Source: SZUA-547 sp963669265
GTDB taxonomy: Bacteria; Pseudomonadota; Alphaproteobacteria; Rhodobacterales; Rhodobacteraceae
Assembly (NCBI GenBank): GCA_963669265.1
Contig: OY769916.1
Span: 992,001 to 1,056,000 of the forward strand
DNA: 64,000 nucleotides
Reading direction: 5' to 3'
Shown in pieces: positions 61,723 to 64,000 of the stretch. The notes under the pieces were generated by a model. It was not told the origin of the DNA. It worked only from the letters and a program-made list of their open reading frames with translations, and did no database searches. The position numbers were made by a program, and so were the translations under genes. Numbering within the stretch: position 1 is the first letter of the stretch; the number at the start of each line of letters is the position of its first letter.

Positions 61723-62606
61723 TCTATGACATCGTCCACCGCACGCATTACGCCTATCAGTCGGACGCCAACTTCTCTCAACACTTGTTGCGGCTGACCC
61801 CTCGGGGATGCGCGGCGCAGCGCGCAATCGCGACGGAAATCACCGTCAGCCCGGAGCCGGAGGCGCTGGCGCGCGACATCGACCTATTTGGAAATATCGA
61901 ACATCTTGCGACGGTGCGCGAACCGCATGAGACGCTGGAGGTGGTCGCCCGAAGCCGCGTCGACCGGCGCAATCCAGGCGAGTTGATCGCCGATGCGTCC
62001 ACCCCATGGGAGGCCGCGCGCGATGCGGCGCTGGGCGTCAACGCCAAGCCCGCGATGACCGCCGCACCCTTCGCCTTCCCAACCGCCATGACCGACGCGG
62101 ATTCCGCGATCGAGGATTATGCGCGCGCCGTGCTAACCCCCGGACGCCCCGTCATGGCCGCAGCGCGGGACCTGACCACCCGGATCTATGAAGATTTCGA
62201 CTACGCCCCAGGCGTGACCAACGCCGAGACGCCGCCCGCCGAAGCCTTCTCCGCGGGCAAGGGAGTCTGCCAGGACTTCGCGCATGTCATGCTGGCGGCG
62301 CTGCGCGCCCACCGCATACCCGCGCGGTATGTCAGCGGCTATCTGCGCACCATCCCGCCTGAAGGGAAGAAGCGCCTTCAGGGCGCGGACGCCAGCCACG
62401 CCTGGGTCGCCGTCTGGGACCCGATCCTCGGCTGGGTGGATTTCGACCCGACCAACAACTCGCTGCCCGGCGAAGACCACATTACACTGGCCTGGGGCCG
62501 CGACTATGGCGACGTGGCGCCGGTCTCCGGCCTGGTGATCGGCGCCGGTGGACAGACGCTGTCCGTGAGCGTGGACGTGGCCCCGGCGGGCGCGGAGACG
62601 ATCTAA
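61719..62606 (+). CDS. Transglutaminase-like protein (second small one)
   Basis: A 295-residue protein: Bact_transglu_N domain from MIYDIVHRTHYAYQSDANFSQ, then the core with Cys in GKGVCQDFAHVMLAALRAHRIPARYVSGYL, His in DASHAWVAVWDPILGWVDFDPTNN and the Asp that follows. GTG 61719 overlaps the preceding stop (GTGA), so translation is coupled. It is homologous to the product of 50606-51427. Probably the proteolytic or ligating partner of the fused ATP-grasp/alpha-E protein. Confidence 0.92.
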   Translation: MIYDIVHRTHYAYQSDANFSQHLLRLTPRGCAAQRAIATEITVSPEPEALARDIDLFGNIEHLATVREPHETLEVVARSRVDRRNPGELIADASTPWEAARDAALGVNAKPAMTAAPFAFPTAMTDADSAIEDYARAVLTPGRPVMAAARDLTTRIYEDFDYAPGVTNAETPPAEAFSAGKGVCQDFAHVMLAALRAHRIPARYVSGYLRTIPPEGKKRLQGADASHAWVAVWDPILGWVDFDPTNNSLPGEDHITLAWGRDYGDVAPVSGLVIGAGGQTLSVSVDVAPAGAETI

Positions 62607-62646
62607 TAGGCGATCCGTCCTATCGCTCCCTGCGACACCCTTAAAG

Positions 62647-62676
62647 AACAAAAACCCGGCGCTGAATTGCGCCGGG
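62647..62676 (-). terminator. Rho-independent terminator of the MarC-family gene
   Basis: Perfect 8-bp stem CCCGGCGC (62655-62662) and GCGCCGGG (62669-62676) with loop TGAATT. On the minus strand it is followed by a T-rich tail (TTTTTGTTC). It is placed about 95 bp past the stop of the gene at 62771. Confidence 0.85.
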
Positions 62677-62770
62677 CCACGAGTGATCACAGGAATGATC
62701 AATCAGCTGGTGGCGATCGGACTCGTCGTGAAAAGGGTCTCGCCAGAGCCTATCAGACGCCCTGACGTGC

Positions 62771-63424
62771 TTAATGCGCGGCGGCGACGGCCAGTTGCAG
62801 GACGCCGAGTTTTTCGAGCCCTTTGACGATCAGCTCGACGCCGAGCGCGGTTAAGAGGATGCCGAATACGATCTCAGAGATAATCAGGCTGGTCGGGTTC
62901 AGCCGTTTCGAGATCTTGTCCGCGTTTCGGAACACCAGCAGGTCGAACGCGCCGATCAACAGGATCATGCCGATCGTAATCGCCGCGCCGAGCGCGGACG
63001 AGACGCTGCTGGACGCCATCAGCAGAACCGTGACGCCGACCGGGTTCAACAGATAGGGGATCGCCAGCGGATAGACCGCGATCTGATGATGGTCGAGCGG
63101 CGAGGTGTGCTCCTCTTCCGGCTCGTGATCCGGTCCGGCGGCCATTTTCAACGCCAGAAGCACCAGCACCAATCCGCCTGCGACGGCGACCTCGCCCGCC
63201 GTGATATGCAGCAGTTTCATCAGGATCGCGCCGCAGAAGAACAGGATCAGCGCGGTCACGATCGCCGTCTTGACCATCTTTGTGCCGGTCTCCCGCTGCT
63301 GCTCCGGCGAGAAATTCTTGGTCTTCTCCAGGAACGGCACCAGAGCGATCTTCGGACCCATGCCGATCAGCATCAGAAGAAACATCGTGGTCAGAACTTT
63401 CGGATCGAGCGTGCTTAAATCCAT
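62771..63424 (-). CDS. MarC-family integral membrane protein
   Basis: A 217-residue protein with about six hydrophobic helices, including MFLLMLIGMGPKIALVPFLEKTK, AIVTALILFFCGAILMKLL, AGGLVLVLLALKM and YPLAIPYLLNPVGVTVLLM. The short loop IPYLLNPVG resembles the IPLLAGPG-type loop of MarC proteins. A charged insert (GPDHEPEEEHTSPLDHH) separates the halves. MarC transporters are of unknown substrate and were wrongly tied to antibiotic resistance. The ATG is at 63424. A rho-independent terminator lies downstream, so it is transcribed alone. Confidence 0.85.
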   Translation of the reverse strand: MDLSTLDPKVLTTMFLLMLIGMGPKIALVPFLEKTKNFSPEQQRETGTKMVKTAIVTALILFFCGAILMKLLHITAGEVAVAGGLVLVLLALKMAAGPDHEPEEEHTSPLDHHQIAVYPLAIPYLLNPVGVTVLLMASSSVSSALGAAITIGMILLIGAFDLLVFRNADKISKRLNPTSLIISEIVFGILLTALGVELIVKGLEKLGVLQLAVAAAH

Positions 63425-63550
63425 CGGTCGTCTCTCTGTGATGCGTCTCGCGCGGTCAGGATGAAGTGATGGCGGAGGCCAAGGGCGCCTGTCCAGCGGA
63501 AAGTGGCGATCGAGGATGCCTCCTGGCCGCCGATGGAAAAGCGCCTGGCG

Positions 63551-64000
63551 TCAGGCTGAGCGCGTCCGGCGCGGCTTGGCCTGCTCGATCGACATCTCGT
63601 AGAGGCCCAGACGCTTGCGTGCGATCCGGTCCCGCCCGGCGACCGCATTGTCCGTGGAAAACGCGGCGCGCACGAAATCCATATGCGCCTCGGCGGCCTT
63701 TGACGCGGCGTCCGGGTCGCCATCCAGAACGCCATCGGCGATGGCCTTGTGCTGCGCCAGCAATTTGTCGCGCGCGCCGCCCATCCGGTAAAGCTGTTCG
63801 CGATTATAGAAGATGCCGCGCCGCATCAGTTCATAGATCGAGCCCATGACATGCACCAGCATGGAGTTATGCGCCGCATCAGCCACGGCCGCATGCAGTT
63901 TCACGTCCAGCTCCGCCTCCTCAGACGGATTGGAGTCGCCATGCACGGCCTCCATCCGGTCGATGATCCTGCGAATGATCTCCCGATCGTGATCAGTCGC
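63551..64000 (-). CDS. GntR-family regulator, FCD domain (N-terminus beyond the right edge)
   Basis: The frame is open from the window edge (64000) through an internal ATG at 63955 to the stop at 63551, giving 149 residues. The visible part is the helical FCD ligand domain: EAELDVKLHAAVADAAHNSMLVHVMGSIYELMRRGI, then QHKAIADGVLDGDPDAASKAAEAHMDFV. The His residues in LDVKLHAAVADAAHN and in AQHKAI are those that bind metal in FCD proteins. The DNA-binding winged helix must lie beyond the edge. Target genes unknown. Confidence 0.85.
   Translation of the reverse strand, partial: ATDHDREIIRRIIDRMEAVHGDSNPSEEAELDVKLHAAVADAAHNSMLVHVMGSIYELMRRGIFYNREQLYRMGGARDKLLAQHKAIADGVLDGDPDAASKAAEAHMDFVRAAFSTDNAVAGRDRIARKRLGLYEMSIEQAKPRRTRSA

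Noticed and set aside
1..64000. CRISPR arrays, rRNA genes, riboswitches
   Set aside because: No regular spaced direct repeats, rRNA segments or recognisable riboswitch cores were seen on either strand.

Overview
The window looks like an alphaproteobacterial chromosome, probably Rhodobacterales or a close relative. The base composition is GC-rich with many GCG/GGC codons. Supporting genes include an Aap/Bzt-type amino-acid permease, several tripartite tricarboxylate transporters (TTT) with Bug-type binding proteins, HxlR and GntR/FCD regulators, and an alphaproteobacterial transglutaminase/ATP-grasp/alpha-E locus. The species cannot be fixed from the sequence. The left three quarters (about 1-49,400) is accessory DNA built around insertion sequences. 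The right quarter (about 49,400-64,000), beginning at a tRNA-Ser gene, is orderly and core-like.

Region 1 (1-9,980) holds a partial winged-helix regulator, an orphan amino-acid permease, and a composite-transposon-like unit. Two 1,549-bp IS1182-family copies in inverted orientation, differing by one synonymous base in the transposase gene, bracket a cargo of two HxlR/SCP2-like regulators, an AhpD/CMD-type CxxC protein, a DUF1127 protein, a small membrane protein and an NTF2-like protein. Region 2 (9,981-25,138) is a catabolic island. It has two molybdenum-hydroxylase large subunits, a signal-less NMT1-type binding protein, a GntR/FCD regulator, an AbrB-type membrane protein, a UbiD decarboxylase, a TTT system (TctC plus a TctA-TctB fusion), a ThDP-dependent enzyme and an alpha/beta hydrolase. 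A shared operator-like sequence occurs at its two divergent promoters.

Region 3 (25,408-35,555) is an IS6-family rearrangement zone. It contains a decapitated phage terminase gene, three IS6 copies plus a fragment of another, a fatty-acid desaturase, and a 1,272-residue coiled-coil protein followed by two small proteins, at least one of which resembles a type III secretion chaperone. This putative effector/chaperone module sits between two same-orientation IS6 copies and is the least described system in the window. Region 4 (35,728-48,218) is one long co-directional run: TTT transporter, sulfatase, VOC protein, then homogentisate catabolism (hmgA, fumarylacetoacetase, maleylacetoacetate isomerase), a hydroxybutyrate-type dehydrogenase and a bfd-bfr iron-storage pair, ending with a Usp protein and a LysR regulator. 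A fourth IS6 copy closes the region.

Region 5 (49,435-64,000) has tRNA-Ser(GCU), a DapA-family lyase, and two versions of the transglutaminase/circularly permuted ATP-grasp/alpha-E system, one as separate genes and one with fused domains. These flank a mannose-1-phosphate guanylyltransferase gene. A MarC-family membrane protein and a partial GntR/FCD regulator cut by the right edge follow.
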